The notes beneath the pieces are model-generated. The model had not been told where the DNA came from and searched no databases. It saw nothing but the letters and a program-made list of their open reading frames with translations. This document shows, piece by piece, positions 7,893 through 16,448 of a DNA stretch of 64,000 nt. Each line of letters begins with the position of its first letter. Within the stretch, counting starts at the first letter, position 1. This stretch comes from Stenotrophomonas aracearum (lineage in GTDB: Bacteria > Pseudomonadota > Gammaproteobacteria > Xanthomonadales > Xanthomonadaceae): assembly GCF_031834615.1 (NCBI RefSeq), contig NZ_CP115543.1, positions 1,685,001-1,749,000 on the forward strand, in the 5' to 3' direction. The translations under genes and the position numbers were made by a program.

Positions 7893-9962
7893 TCACCCGA
7901 AATCGAAGTTCATCACCGGGCCGGCCGGGCCGACGAACTCGCCCTGCACGTAATCGACGCCGGCACTGAACAGCATGCTCATCGAGTTCGCGTCCGCGAT
8001 GAACTCCGCGATCGTGCGGATGTTCGCTTCCTGCGCGCGCGTGGTGATTTCGCTGATCTTGTCTGCGTTTTCGCGGGTCCGCGCGAAATCGCTGGTGAAG
8101 TCGCGGTCCAGCTTCAGGAACTGCGGCTGGAAGTGCGCCAGCAGCTGGAACGAATCCAGCCCCGAACCGAACTGCTCCAACCCGATCCGGCAGCCCAGCG
8201 GCGCCACGTCCGCCAGGAACTGCTGCGCGTTGCGCAGGTGCGTGAACACCTTCGCTTCCGGCGCGTGCAGCCACAGACGCTCGCCCGGCACCCCGTGTGC
8301 CTCCAGCTCCCGACGGATCGTCGCCACCATCTGCGGGTCGTTGAACGATTCCGGCGTGATTTTCACCATCATGTGCGTCGCATGGCCCGCGCGTGCGCGC
8401 TGCCCCAGCACGCTGATCGCATGCCCCACCACCCAGCGGTTGATGTCCGCCAGCAGCCCGTGCTCCTCGGCAATGCCCAGGAAGGCCGCCGGGCTCACCA
8501 GCTCCCCGTTGTTGTCCAGGCGCAGGTACGCCTCGTACAGCTCCAGCGGCTCGCCACCCAGGTTCAGCACCGGCTGGTAGTGCAGCTGGAAACCGTCGCC
8601 GGCCAAAGCCTCGTTGATCCGCGCCACCCAGCGCTGGATGCGCTCTTCCTCCACCCGGTCCACCGCCGCCGGATCGAAGATCCGGCTCGTGTTGCCCAGT
8701 TCCGACGCCGCCTGCTGGCATTCCGTCGCACGCGCCAGCACCTGCCCGACGCTCGCGATCTTCTCGCCCACCTGCACGCCGCCAATGCTCACCGTCACCG
8801 TCGCCGAACGCTCGCCGATGCTGAACACCTGCGCCGCGAAGGCCTCCCGGATCCGGTCCGCCAGCGCCTCGGTGTCCGCGAACGCACCCTCGGTCAGCAC
8901 CGCCAGGCTGTGCTCGCCGTAGCGCGCCAGCTGCGCACTGTCGCCCACCGTATCCGCCAGCACCTTCGCCAGCGCCGCGATCAGCGCATCGGCCGAATCC
9001 AGCCCGATGTCCGGCAACAGCCGCGCGTAATGATCCGGCTCCACCAGCAGCAGCCCGAACCGGCCCTCGCTGCGGCCCGCCTGCGCCACCGCGTTTTCCA
9101 CGTGCAGCATGAAGGTCTGCCGGTTGAGCAGCCCCGTCACCTGGTCGCGCTGGCGCAGGTCCTCCACCTCGCGGGCCAGTTCCGGGTCGAACTCCATCCG
9201 GCGGCGGAACACCACCTGCAGGCAGCTCTCGCCCTCATAGGTCGCCGGCGTGAATTCCATGGTCGCGGCGAACACCGCGCCGTCCTGGTTGCGCGCATCC
9301 ACCTGGTACTGCGGCGGCGGCGGCTCGCCCTTGCTGAGCGACTTCAACAGCTGCTTGAAGCCTTCCACGTGCTGCGGCGCAACCATGTCCAGCAGCGAAA
9401 TGCCTTCCACGTCGTCGAACGCCTCGTACCCGAACATCTCCAGGTAGGCCTCGTTGGCGCGGATGTGCATGCCCTCGTGGACGTAGGCGATGGGGTCGCG
9501 CGAAGACGCGATCAGCGCATCGCAGCGGCGCTCCGTCTCGCGCATCTGCGCCTCGATCCGGCGCAGCCCGCGGCGCGCGTGCAGGTCGGTCCACTCATTG
9601 CGCACCACCGCCAGCAGGTGTTCCGGGCGGTTGCGCAGGGCGACCGCGCGGATGCCGTTGGCACTGGCTTCCACCCATTCCGACTCGTTGATGCTCTCGG
9701 CCAGCAGGATCATCGGAATGTCCTTGCCGCTGGCCGCGATCTGCTGGGTCACCTGCAGCAGCGGAATGCTCTGCGCCGGCGCCGCCAGGACAAGGTCGAT
9801 CGGCTGGCTGCCGATGATCTGCGCCAGCTCCTCGGCGTTCTGCGGGCGCGCCGGGCGCACCGCGATGCCGCTGTTGCGCAGCAGGCTGACGATGGTTTCG
9901 GCGTTCTCCCCGCTGTCATCCACGATCAGCAGGCGGACGGTGATGTCATTCGCGTTCTGCAT
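7893..9962 (-). CDS. fimX: FimX-like degenerate GGDEF-EAL c-di-GMP effector (type IV pili)
   Basis: The 689-residue protein has the FimX layout: receiver-like domain (about 1-125), PAS (about 145-260), GGDEF (about 265-430) and EAL (about 445-689). All catalytic signatures are degenerate. The receiver has DLVLAAP where the phospho-acceptor aspartate would sit. GGDEF is replaced by ARYGEHSL (346-353). EAL reads EAY (477-479), and the usual DDFG is EQFG. In Xanthomonas and Pseudomonas such a FimX binds c-di-GMP through the inactive EAL domain and passes the signal to a PilZ protein and the PilB motor of type IV pili. The same role is inferred here; the protein should be neither a cyclase nor a phosphodiesterase. 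It is probably cotranscribed with the two minus-strand genes upstream, 90 bp from the flavoprotein gene. Confidence 0.85.
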   Translation of the reverse strand: MQNANDITVRLLIVDDSGENAETIVSLLRNSGIAVRPARPQNAEELAQIIGSQPIDLVLAAPAQSIPLLQVTQQIAASGKDIPMILLAESINESEWVEASANGIRAVALRNRPEHLLAVVRNEWTDLHARRGLRRIEAQMRETERRCDALIASSRDPIAYVHEGMHIRANEAYLEMFGYEAFDDVEGISLLDMVAPQHVEGFKQLLKSLSKGEPPPPQYQVDARNQDGAVFAATMEFTPATYEGESCLQVVFRRRMEFDPELAREVEDLRQRDQVTGLLNRQTFMLHVENAVAQAGRSEGRFGLLLVEPDHYARLLPDIGLDSADALIAALAKVLADTVGDSAQLARYGEHSLAVLTEGAFADTEALADRIREAFAAQVFSIGERSATVTVSIGGVQVGEKIASVGQVLARATECQQAASELGNTSRIFDPAAVDRVEEERIQRWVARINEALAGDGFQLHYQPVLNLGGEPLELYEAYLRLDNNGELVSPAAFLGIAEEHGLLADINRWVVGHAISVLGQRARAGHATHMMVKITPESFNDPQMVATIRRELEAHGVPGERLWLHAPEAKVFTHLRNAQQFLADVAPLGCRIGLEQFGSGLDSFQLLAHFQPQFLKLDRDFTSDFARTRENADKISEITTRAQEANIRTIAEFIADANSMSMLFSAGVDYVQGEFVGPAGPVMNFDFG

Positions 9963-10052
9963 TCACTACTCCCCAGACTGCAAACTTGATACACGATGCG
10001 TGCCGCTTCGTCCATGCCGGCGGCGGGCGCCGGTCACGGAATGCGCGCGCGC

Positions 10053-11237
10053 TTACACGACCTGGCCGGCGGCATGGCCGCTGGCCCAGGCCCACTGGAA
10101 GTTGTAGCCGCCCAGCCAGCCGGTCACGTCCAGCACCTCACCCACGAAATGCAGGCCCGGAACCAGCTGCGACTCGAACGTGCTGGACGACACCCTGCGC
10201 GTGTCCACGCCCCCCAGCGTGACCTCCGCGGTACGGTAGCCCTCGGTCCCACTGGCGACCAGCGGGAAGTCCTGCAGCAGGGTTGCCGCCTGGCGCAGCT
10301 CGCGCTCATCGATCTGGCGCACCGGCCGGTCCGGCAGCCAGTGTTCGCACAGGCGCAGCGCCAGCCGGCGCGGCAGCACCTCCGACAGCACCGTGCGCAG
10401 CTCGGCCGCGCCGCGCTCGCGCTTCATCGTGCGCAGCCAGTCCTCGGCGTCCTGGCCGGGCAGCAGGTCCAGGCGCAGGTCGTCGCCGGGCTGCCAGAAC
10501 GAGGAGATCTGCAGGATCGCCGGCCCGCTGATGCCGCGATGGGTGATCAGCAGCGAATTGCGGAACTCGAGGTCGTTGCAGCGCGCCGCCACCGGCAGCG
10601 CCACCCCGCTGAGGTCGTGGAAGCGTTCCTGGTGCTTGCCGCTCAGGGTCAGCGGGACCAGCCCGGCCCGGGTCGGCAGCACCTCGTGGCCGAACTGGCG
10701 GGCCAGCTCATAACCGAACCCGGTCGCGCCCAGGCTGGGAATGGACAGCCCGCCGGTGGCGACCACCAGCGAGGCGGCATGGAAACGCCCCTGCGTGGTC
10801 TGCACATGGAAGCCGTCGCTGCCGCGCTCGACCTTCTCCACCGTGCAGTCGGTGCGGACCTGCGCGCCGGCCGCCGTGCACTCGTCCATCAACATGCGCA
10901 CGATCTGCTTGGACGAAATGTCGCAGAACAGCTGGCCCAGTTCCTTCTCGTGGTAGGCGATGCCGTGCCGCTCCACCATCTCGATGAAGTTCCACGGCGT
11001 ATAGCGGGCCAGGGCCGACTTGCAGAAATGCGGGTTGGCCGACAGGAAGTTGGCCGGGGTGGTGCCGGTGTTGGTGAAATTGCAGCGGCCGCCGCCGGAC
11101 ATCAGGATCTTCTTGCCGACCTTGTTGGCATGGTCGATCACCTGCACCATGCGCCCGCGCCGGCCGGCGGTGAGCGCGCACATCAGGCCGGCAGCGCCGG
11201 CGCCGATCACCAGGACATCGCAGCGGATGGTGCTCAT
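10053..11237 (-). CDS. HI0933-family FAD-dependent oxidoreductase (YhiN-like)
   Basis: This 394-residue flavoprotein belongs to the HI0933/YhiN family, whose substrate is unknown. The N-terminus has a Rossmann FAD-binding motif, VLVIGAGAAGLMCAL. The family hallmark GGGRCNFTN follows near residue 50, and a second dinucleotide-associated motif (VVATGGLSIPSLGATGFGYELA) lies near the middle. The C-terminus ends with the conserved ITGWLGGYNFQWAWASGHAAG-like segment that contacts FAD (here reading DVTGWLGGYNFQWAW). No signal peptide is seen, so it should be cytoplasmic. yaeQ ends 10 bp upstream, so the two are likely cotranscribed, with fimX downstream. Confidence 0.9.
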   Translation of the reverse strand: MSTIRCDVLVIGAGAAGLMCALTAGRRGRMVQVIDHANKVGKKILMSGGGRCNFTNTGTTPANFLSANPHFCKSALARYTPWNFIEMVERHGIAYHEKELGQLFCDISSKQIVRMLMDECTAAGAQVRTDCTVEKVERGSDGFHVQTTQGRFHAASLVVATGGLSIPSLGATGFGYELARQFGHEVLPTRAGLVPLTLSGKHQERFHDLSGVALPVAARCNDLEFRNSLLITHRGISGPAILQISSFWQPGDDLRLDLLPGQDAEDWLRTMKRERGAAELRTVLSEVLPRRLALRLCEHWLPDRPVRQIDERELRQAATLLQDFPLVASGTEGYRTAEVTLGGVDTRRVSSSTFESQLVPGLHFVGEVLDVTGWLGGYNFQWAWASGHAAGQVV

Positions 11238-11247
11238 ACCGCCTTGC

Positions 11248-11799
11248 TCATGCCTGCGGAGCGGGCTTGCGCCAGGTGGGAATGACGCTCAGCTCGGCCT
11301 TGTCGGACATCAGCTGCACCTCGCCGTCCTGGATGATCACCGTCCAGCGCATGCTGCGCTCGATCTGCGCGCCCCACTGCTCGACGAACTCGCCGGGCAG
11401 GTCCAGCACTTCCAGGGTCTTGAGCTTGTTCAGCGCCGAGGCATTGCGCTCCCACCAGATGTCGGCCGCGCGGCCGCCGTAGGTGATCAGCTGCACCGCG
11501 CCGGCACGGCCCGCCGCTTTGCGCAGGCGCGACTCGTCCGGCTGGCCGAGGTCGATCCAGCGCTCGATGGCGCCGGTGTAGTCCTGCTTCCACAGGTCCG
11601 GTTCGTCGTCCACGCTCAGCCCGCGGCCGAACTCCAGCCGGTCCTCGGCGTTCAGCGCGAACGCCAGCAGGCGCACCATCAACCGGTCATCGGTCTCGGA
11701 AGGGTGCTGGGCCAGGGTCAGGTTATGGCTGGCGTAGTAGCCGCGATCCATGTCGCTGATCTGCAGTTCGGCCTTGCGGATGGTGGCGGTGAGGGCCAT
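11248..11799 (-). CDS. yaeQ: YaeQ family protein
   Basis: The 183-residue product is close to the usual 181-182 residues of YaeQ, a conserved proteobacterial protein with a PD-(D/E)XK-like fold and no settled function. It begins MALTATIRKAELQISDMDRGYY, the typical family start, and carries the conserved HPSETDDRLMVRLLAFAL and LITYGGRAADIWWER segments. The ATG at 11799 was preferred over longer in-frame frames because family similarity begins there. It heads a minus-strand run yaeQ, HI0933-type flavoprotein, fimX and is divergent from the pseudouridine synthase gene (42 bp between start codons). Confidence 0.9.
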   Translation of the reverse strand: MALTATIRKAELQISDMDRGYYASHNLTLAQHPSETDDRLMVRLLAFALNAEDRLEFGRGLSVDDEPDLWKQDYTGAIERWIDLGQPDESRLRKAAGRAGAVQLITYGGRAADIWWERNASALNKLKTLEVLDLPGEFVEQWGAQIERSMRWTVIIQDGEVQLMSDKAELSVIPTWRKPAPQA

Positions 11800-11841
11800 G
11801 GGGGTACCGTGAACAAAGAGCGCCATGATAATGGGTGGGCC

Positions 11842-12732
11842 ATGACTGCGCCCGATTCCCTTCATACGACCGAACGGCCGAGCCGCCTGCAGCTGCCGCC
11901 CGGCGCCTGGCGCTGCCTGCTGGACGGACTGTGCGAGCGCTTCCCGCGCATCGACCGCGCCCAGTGGCAGGACCGTTTCGCGCGGGGCCGGGTCCGCGAC
12001 GCGCAGGGCAGGGCGCTGTCGCCCGACCAGCCCTGGCAGGTCGGGCTGGAGATCCAGTATTTCCGCGAGGTCGCCGACGAACCGGTGATCCCGGCCCAGG
12101 AAGCGATCCTGCACGTCGACGCGCACCTGCTGGTCGCCGACAAGCCGCATTTCCTGCCGGTCACGCCGGCCGGTGGCTACGTCCGGCAGACCCTGCTGGC
12201 GCGGCTGGTGGCACGCACCGGCAACCCGGCGCTGGTGCCGCTGCACCGGCTCGACCGGCTGACCGCCGGGCTGGTGCTGTTCTCCACCCACGTGGGGACG
12301 CGCGACGCCTATCAGCGGCTGTTTCGTGAGCGGCGCATCGAAAAGACCTATGAGGCCTTGGCGCCGGCCCTGCCCGGGGTGGCGTTCCCACTGGAGCGCC
12401 ACAGCCGGCTGGTGCCGGGCGACCCGTTCTTCCGGATGGCGGAGGCGGCAGGCGAGCCCAATGCGCGCACCCGGATCGACGTAATTGACGCGGATAGCCC
12501 GGTCTGGCGCTATCGGCTCCACCCGGAAACCGGCCGCAAGCACCAGCTGCGGGTACACATGGCAGCGCTGGGCGCGCCGATCTTCGGCGACGACCTGTAT
12601 CCGGAGCTGGACGGGGCGCCAACCGCCGCGCCTCTGCAGCTGCTGGCGAGGGAGCTGGCGTTCGAGGACCCGCTGACCGGGGAGCGGAGGCGGTTTACCA
12701 GCGGCCTGACGCTTGGCGATGTCCCGAGGTGA
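11842..12732 (+). CDS. RluA-type RNA pseudouridine synthase
   Basis: The 296-residue protein has the RluA-family active-site motif PLHRLDRLTAGLVL (catalytic aspartate in HRLDR, near residue 137) and the C-terminal RLHPETGRKHQLRVHMA motif that positions the substrate uridine. There is no typical N-terminal S4 domain; the first 80 residues are a divergent arginine-rich region. It should isomerise uridine in rRNA or tRNA, but the target cannot be read from sequence. GATAAT lies at 11827-11832, ten bases before the ATG, and no ribosome binding site is visible, so the mRNA leader is probably very short. A weak palindrome (TAGAG..CTCTA, 12788-12803) lies downstream. Confidence 0.88.
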   Translation: MTAPDSLHTTERPSRLQLPPGAWRCLLDGLCERFPRIDRAQWQDRFARGRVRDAQGRALSPDQPWQVGLEIQYFREVADEPVIPAQEAILHVDAHLLVADKPHFLPVTPAGGYVRQTLLARLVARTGNPALVPLHRLDRLTAGLVLFSTHVGTRDAYQRLFRERRIEKTYEALAPALPGVAFPLERHSRLVPGDPFFRMAEAAGEPNARTRIDVIDADSPVWRYRLHPETGRKHQLRVHMAALGAPIFGDDLYPELDGAPTAAPLQLLARELAFEDPLTGERRRFTSGLTLGDVPR

Positions 12733-13160
12733 TGCGGTGGGTGAATGGCGCGTGGCGACGCGTTCGTCAGAACGGCGCCCGCCGGTCTAGAGGCGCGGCT
12801 CTACCCCTCCTATCGGCTTCTCGTCTACCCATCCGTAGGCATCAGAGGCCTCGCGTTTGGCTCAAATTAAGCCTGGAAATACATGAATAGGGCAGTCCAA
12901 TTCGTGTAGGATGCGCCTACCCCTTGTCCTGTCAGGCGGGACGGGGGGAGATGGCTGAATCACCCAGCTATCGCTTTTTCGGTAAAAGGCGCGTATCGTC
13001 CCCCACACTGTGTTTGCTAGGGTCACCGTGAATCGTGGCCTGGTGCAGTTGATCTCACGATCCGCTCATCGATCCGCTTTACCAACGCCTGCAACTCAGT
13101 CTCGGCTCCGGAAATCCGGCGGCCGCGATTATTTCAACTTATGTTTCAGGAGTTAGTAAC
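12733..13160. other. Intergenic region with long leader of the cold-shock gene
   Basis: This 428-bp stretch holds no convincing gene. Its first part carries a degenerate palindrome (TAGAG..CTCTA at 12788-12803). A possible -10 box TAGGAT lies at 12907-12912 with a poor -35. If it is used, the cold-shock mRNA would have a leader of about 240 nt, typical of cspA-type genes. Within that leader, GGGACG (about 12940) can pair with CGTCCC about 60 nt later to enclose an internal hairpin. A good ribosome binding site (CAGGAG) lies 11 nt before the ATG at 13161. Confidence 0.5.
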
Positions 13161-13370
13161 ATGTCTGATCGTCAGAGCGGCACCGTCAAGTGGTTCAACG
13201 ATGCCAAGGGCTTCGGCTTCATCACCCCGGAAAGCGGCCCGGACCTCTTCGTCCACTTCCGCGCCATCCAGGGCACCGGCTTCAAGTCGCTGCAGGAAGG
13301 CCAGAAGGTCACCTTCGTCGCCGTGCAGGGCCAGAAGGGCATGCAGGCTGACCAGGTGCAGGCGGCTTAA
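13161..13370 (+). CDS. cspA: Cold-shock protein (CspA family)
   Basis: This 69-residue single cold-shock domain binds single-stranded RNA and DNA and acts as an RNA chaperone. It has the RNA-binding motifs KGFGFI (RNP1) and LFVHF (RNP2), here in the order [18 protein letters not shown] and DLFVHFRAI. Length and sequence match the family without extensions. The long leader upstream suggests post-transcriptional control by temperature, as known for E. coli cspA; that is inference. A strong terminator follows 28 bp after the stop codon. Symbol by family only, because these bacteria usually have several csp paralogues. Confidence 0.93.
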   Translation: MSDRQSGTVKWFNDAKGFGFITPESGPDLFVHFRAIQGTGFKSLQEGQKVTFVAVQGQKGMQADQVQAA

Positions 13371-13398
13371 TTGCCCCTGCAACCGTAAGGTTGCCAGG

Positions 13399-13430
13399 AA
13401 CGCCGGAAGCGAAAGCTTCCGGCGTTTTTT
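13399..13430 (+). terminator. Intrinsic terminator after cspA
   Basis: A perfect 12-bp stem (13399-13410 with 13415-13426) closed by a GAAA tetraloop, followed by further T residues. A textbook strong terminator. Confidence 0.93.
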
Positions 13431-13489
13431 ATTGCGCGGTGCAGACGCGCCGACGGGTAGCATGTCGATTTGCCTTCGCGGACCTGCCG

Positions 13490-14182
13490 ATGATCAAGGT
13501 GCACCATCTGGACCACTCGCGCTCGCAGCGCGTGCTGTGGATGCTTGAAGAACTGAACCTGCCGTACCAGCTGGTCAACTACCAGCGCGATGCGAAGACC
13601 TGGCTGGCCCCGCAGTCCCTGCGCGACATCCACCCGCTCGGCAAATCGCCGGTACTGCAGGACGACGCGCTGGTGCTGGCCGAATCCGGTGCGATCCTGG
13701 AGTACCTGGCCGACCGCTATGACAGCGGCCGCCAGCTGTCGCCGGAACTCCTGCCCGCGCAGGCGCCCGAGCGCATGCGCTACCGCTACTGGATGCATTA
13801 CGCCGAAGGCTCGGCGATGCCGCCGCTGTTGATGAGCCTGGTGTTCGCGCGGGTGCGCAAGGCGCCGATGCCGTTCTTCGCCAGGCCGATTGCCCGTGGC
13901 ATTGCCGACAAGGTGATGAAGACTTTCGTGGGCCCGCAGCTGAAGCTCCATCTGGACTGGATGGAGCGCGAACTGACCGCCGCACCCTGGTTCGCCGGCG
14001 AGCGCTTCACCGCCGCCGACATCCAGATGAGCTTCCCGATCCAGGCCGCGGCGTCGCGCGCGGGCAGCATGGAGGCGTACCCGAAGCTGAAGGGCTTCCT
14101 GCAGCGTATCGAACAGCGGCCGGCGTATCAGCGGGCGGTGGAGCGGGGCGGCCCGTTGAACCTGGGTGCCGGCGCGGCCTGA
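13490..14182 (+). CDS. Glutathione S-transferase family protein
   Basis: The 230-residue protein has the glutathione transferase fold order: a thioredoxin-like N-terminal domain starting IKVHHLDHSRSQRVLWMLEEL with the glutathione-contacting LGKSPVLQDD and ESGAILEYL motifs, then an alpha-helical C-terminal domain with the FTAADIQMSF capping motif. The HHLDHSRSQRVLW start resembles the bacterial GST subgroup that uses serine near residue 10. Substrate is unknown; roles in detoxification or stress defence are typical of the family. The ATG at 13490 gives a standard N-terminus. Between it and selO is a short hairpin (GTGGGGGC..GCCCCCAC, about 14187-14210). Confidence 0.9.
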   Translation: MIKVHHLDHSRSQRVLWMLEELNLPYQLVNYQRDAKTWLAPQSLRDIHPLGKSPVLQDDALVLAESGAILEYLADRYDSGRQLSPELLPAQAPERMRYRYWMHYAEGSAMPPLLMSLVFARVRKAPMPFFARPIARGIADKVMKTFVGPQLKLHLDWMERELTAAPWFAGERFTAADIQMSFPIQAAASRAGSMEAYPKLKGFLQRIEQRPAYQRAVERGGPLNLGAGAA

Positions 14183-14219
14183 GCTTGTGGGGGCATCCTG
14201 ACGCCCCCACCTTGTCGTG

Positions 14220-15785
14220 ATGAGCACTGAATCGCTGCGCTTCGACAACCGTTTCCTCCGCGACCTGCCCGGCGACGACGAAACCGGCCCGCGCGTGCGC
14301 GAGGTGCGCGGCGCGCTGTGGTCGTCGGTGATGCCGACGCCGGTGGCGGCGCCGCGGTTGCTGGCCTACTCCCCCGAGCTGGCCACCCAGCTGGGTTTGG
14401 GCCAGGACCTGCTGGACAGTCCCGATTTCCCCCGCGTGTTCGGCGGCAATGCGCTGTACGAAGGCATGCAGCCGTGGGCCGCCAACTACGGTGGGCACCA
14501 GTTCGGGCACTGGGCCGGCCAGCTCGGCGACGGCCGCGCGATCTCGCTGGGGCAACTGGTGGCGCCGGACGGACGCTACTGGGAGCTGCAGCTGAAAGGG
14601 GCAGGGCGAACTCCGTACTCGCGCGGCGCCGACGGCCGTGCGGTGCTGCGCTCGTCGATCCGCGAATTCCTGTGCAGCGAAGCCATGCATCACCTGGGCG
14701 TGCCCACCACCCGCGCGCTCAGCCTGGTGGAGACCGGCGACCCGGTAGTGCGCGACATGTTCTATGACGGTCACCCCGAGGCGGAACCCGGCGCGGTGGT
14801 GTGCCGGGTGGCCCCCTCATTCCTGCGCTTCGGCAGTTTCGAGCTGCCGGCCTCGCGCGGCGACGTGGCCCTACTGCGGCACCTGGCCGATGCCTGCATC
14901 GCGCGCGATTTCCCCGAACTGGCCGAGGCCGGCGCGGACCGTTACGGCGCGTGGTTTGCGCAGGTCTCCGAGCGCACCGCCGTGCTGGTCGCGCACTGGA
15001 TGCGGGTCGGCTTCGTGCATGGCGTGATGAACACCGACAACCTGTCCATCCTCGGCCTGACCATCGACTATGGCCCGTACGGCTGGGTGGACGACTACGA
15101 CCCGGACTGGACCCCGAACACGACCGACGCGCAGGGCCGTCGTTATCGCTTCGGCACCCAGCCGCAGGTGGCGTACTGGAACCTGACCCGGCTCGCACAG
15201 GCGCTGGCGCCGCTGTTCGAGGACGTGGCGCCGCTGCACGCCGGCCTGGCCCGGTTCCAGGCCGTGCACGCGCAGTGCGAGCGCGACGACACTGCGGCCA
15301 AGCTCGGCCTGGCGGCCTGCGGCGATGCCGACCTCGGCTTGATGGCCGACTGGCTGCAGCTGCTGCACGAGGGCGAGATGGACATGACCCTGGCGTTCCG
15401 CGGCCTGATCGCGTTCGATCCGCTGGCGCCGGACATGGCCGTGCTGGACGACGCGTTCTACAGCCCGGACCGGCGCGCCGCCGTGCTGCCGGCGCTGCAG
15501 GCGTGGCTGCAGGCGTACGCGCTGCGGCTGCAGGCCGATGGGCTGGATCCCGCGCAGCGGCAGCAGCGCATGCGCGCGGCCAATCCGCTGTACGTGCTGC
15601 GCAACTGGCTGGCGCAGGAGGCGATCGAACGGGCGGAGCAGGGCGACTTGGGTGGCGTGCATGCCCTGCAGGAGGTGCTGCGGCATCCCTATGACGAACA
15701 GCCGGGCCGCGCGCATTACGCCGGCAAGCGTCCGGAATGGGCCCGGAACAAGGCCGGCTGCTCGATGCTGTCCTGCAGTTCCTGA
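14220..15785 (+). CDS. selO: Protein adenylyltransferase SelO (YdiU family)
   Basis: SelO is a pseudokinase-like enzyme that transfers AMP from ATP to serine, threonine or tyrosine residues of proteins and has been linked to redox homeostasis. The 521-residue product has the family blocks [32 protein letters not shown] (nucleotide-binding lysine), [21 protein letters not shown] (metal-binding asparagine and aspartate) and LDYGPYGW-like [15 protein letters not shown]. It ends CSMLSCSS, the typical cysteine-rich tail where eukaryotic homologues carry selenocysteine. ATG 14220 is preceded directly by an in-frame GTG. It lies 37 bp after the glutathione transferase gene, a fitting redox-related neighbour. 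Confidence 0.93.
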   Translation: MSTESLRFDNRFLRDLPGDDETGPRVREVRGALWSSVMPTPVAAPRLLAYSPELATQLGLGQDLLDSPDFPRVFGGNALYEGMQPWAANYGGHQFGHWAGQLGDGRAISLGQLVAPDGRYWELQLKGAGRTPYSRGADGRAVLRSSIREFLCSEAMHHLGVPTTRALSLVETGDPVVRDMFYDGHPEAEPGAVVCRVAPSFLRFGSFELPASRGDVALLRHLADACIARDFPELAEAGADRYGAWFAQVSERTAVLVAHWMRVGFVHGVMNTDNLSILGLTIDYGPYGWVDDYDPDWTPNTTDAQGRRYRFGTQPQVAYWNLTRLAQALAPLFEDVAPLHAGLARFQAVHAQCERDDTAAKLGLAACGDADLGLMADWLQLLHEGEMDMTLAFRGLIAFDPLAPDMAVLDDAFYSPDRRAAVLPALQAWLQAYALRLQADGLDPAQRQQRMRAANPLYVLRNWLAQEAIERAEQGDLGGVHALQEVLRHPYDEQPGRAHYAGKRPEWARNKAGCSMLSCSS

Positions 15786-15822
15786 GGGGTTACCCTATGC
15801 CACCCTCTGTGGTTGCGTGACC

Positions 15823-16362
15823 ATGACCGATTCTTCCGCCCCTGTTCCGGCCTGGGCCGGCCGCCTGCGCGACGTCGCCGATTTCCCCAAGCCGGGCATC
15901 CTGTTCAAGGACATCATGCCGCTGCTGGCCAACGGCCCGGATTTCGCGGCCGCGGTGGACGCGATGGTCGCGCCGTGGCGCGATGCGTCCCTGGATGCGG
16001 TGATGGGCATCGAATCGCGCGGGTTCATCCTGGGCGCGGCGATGGCGCAGGTGCTCGGCGTGGGTTTCGTGCCGGTGCGCAAGCCGGGCAAGCTGCCGGG
16101 GCGCACGTTGAAGCAGGATTACACCCTGGAATACCGCACCGACAGCATCGAAGTGCATGCCGACGCGTTGCCGCCGGGTGCGCGCGTGCTGGTGGTGGAC
16201 GACGTTCTGGCCACCGGCGGTACGCTGCTGGCGGCGCTCTCGCTGGCGCGGCAGCTGCAGGTCGAGGTGGTGGGCGCGGCGGTGCTGGTTGAACTGGCCG
16301 GGCTGGGTGGGCGCGAGCGCTGGAACAGCGACGTGCCGCTGGTGGCCAATCTGGTGTATTGA
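15823..16362 (+). CDS. apt: Adenine phosphoribosyltransferase
   Basis: Apt salvages adenine by joining it to phosphoribosyl pyrophosphate to make AMP. The 179-residue protein has the family start ([21 protein letters not shown]), the [15 protein letters not shown] block and the PRPP-binding loop [18 protein letters not shown]. Length is normal. It begins 37 bp after selO and ends just before a perfect inverted pair of GTAG palindromes that probably terminates it against the convergent dbpA. Confidence 0.95.
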   Translation: MTDSSAPVPAWAGRLRDVADFPKPGILFKDIMPLLANGPDFAAAVDAMVAPWRDASLDAVMGIESRGFILGAAMAQVLGVGFVPVRKPGKLPGRTLKQDYTLEYRTDSIEVHADALPPGARVLVVDDVLATGGTLLAALSLARQLQVEVVGAAVLVELAGLGGRERWNSDVPLVANLVY

Positions 16363-16365
16363 GGT

Positions 16366-16435
16366 GGTGCAGCCACGCAGGGCGTGGCTCTACCTCACCC
16401 CTCGACGGTAGAGCCACGCCCTGCGTGGCTGCACC
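16366..16435. repeat. Perfect inverted pair of SMAG/REP palindromes between apt and dbpA
   Basis: Two 29-bp arms (16366-16394 and 16407-16435) are exact reverse complements separated by 12 bp. Each arm is itself a palindrome (AGCCACGC..GCGTGGCT) ending in GTAG on the inner side. The pair starts 3 bp after the apt stop codon and ends 13 bp before the dbpA stop codon. It can fold either as one 29-bp hairpin or as two small hairpins. It is the only structure available to stop transcription between these convergent genes. Confidence 0.9.
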
Positions 16436-16448
16436 GTACCGGATCCGA

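Noticed and set aside
7728..9989. A 753-codon plus-strand frame across fimX
   Set aside because: Antisense to fimX, whose domain content is unambiguous.
12948..13005. tRNA-like start GGGGAGATGGCTGAAT in the cold-shock leader
   Set aside because: It resembles the 5' end of a serine-type tRNA, but no anticodon arm, T arm with TTCGA or matching acceptor 3' end follows.
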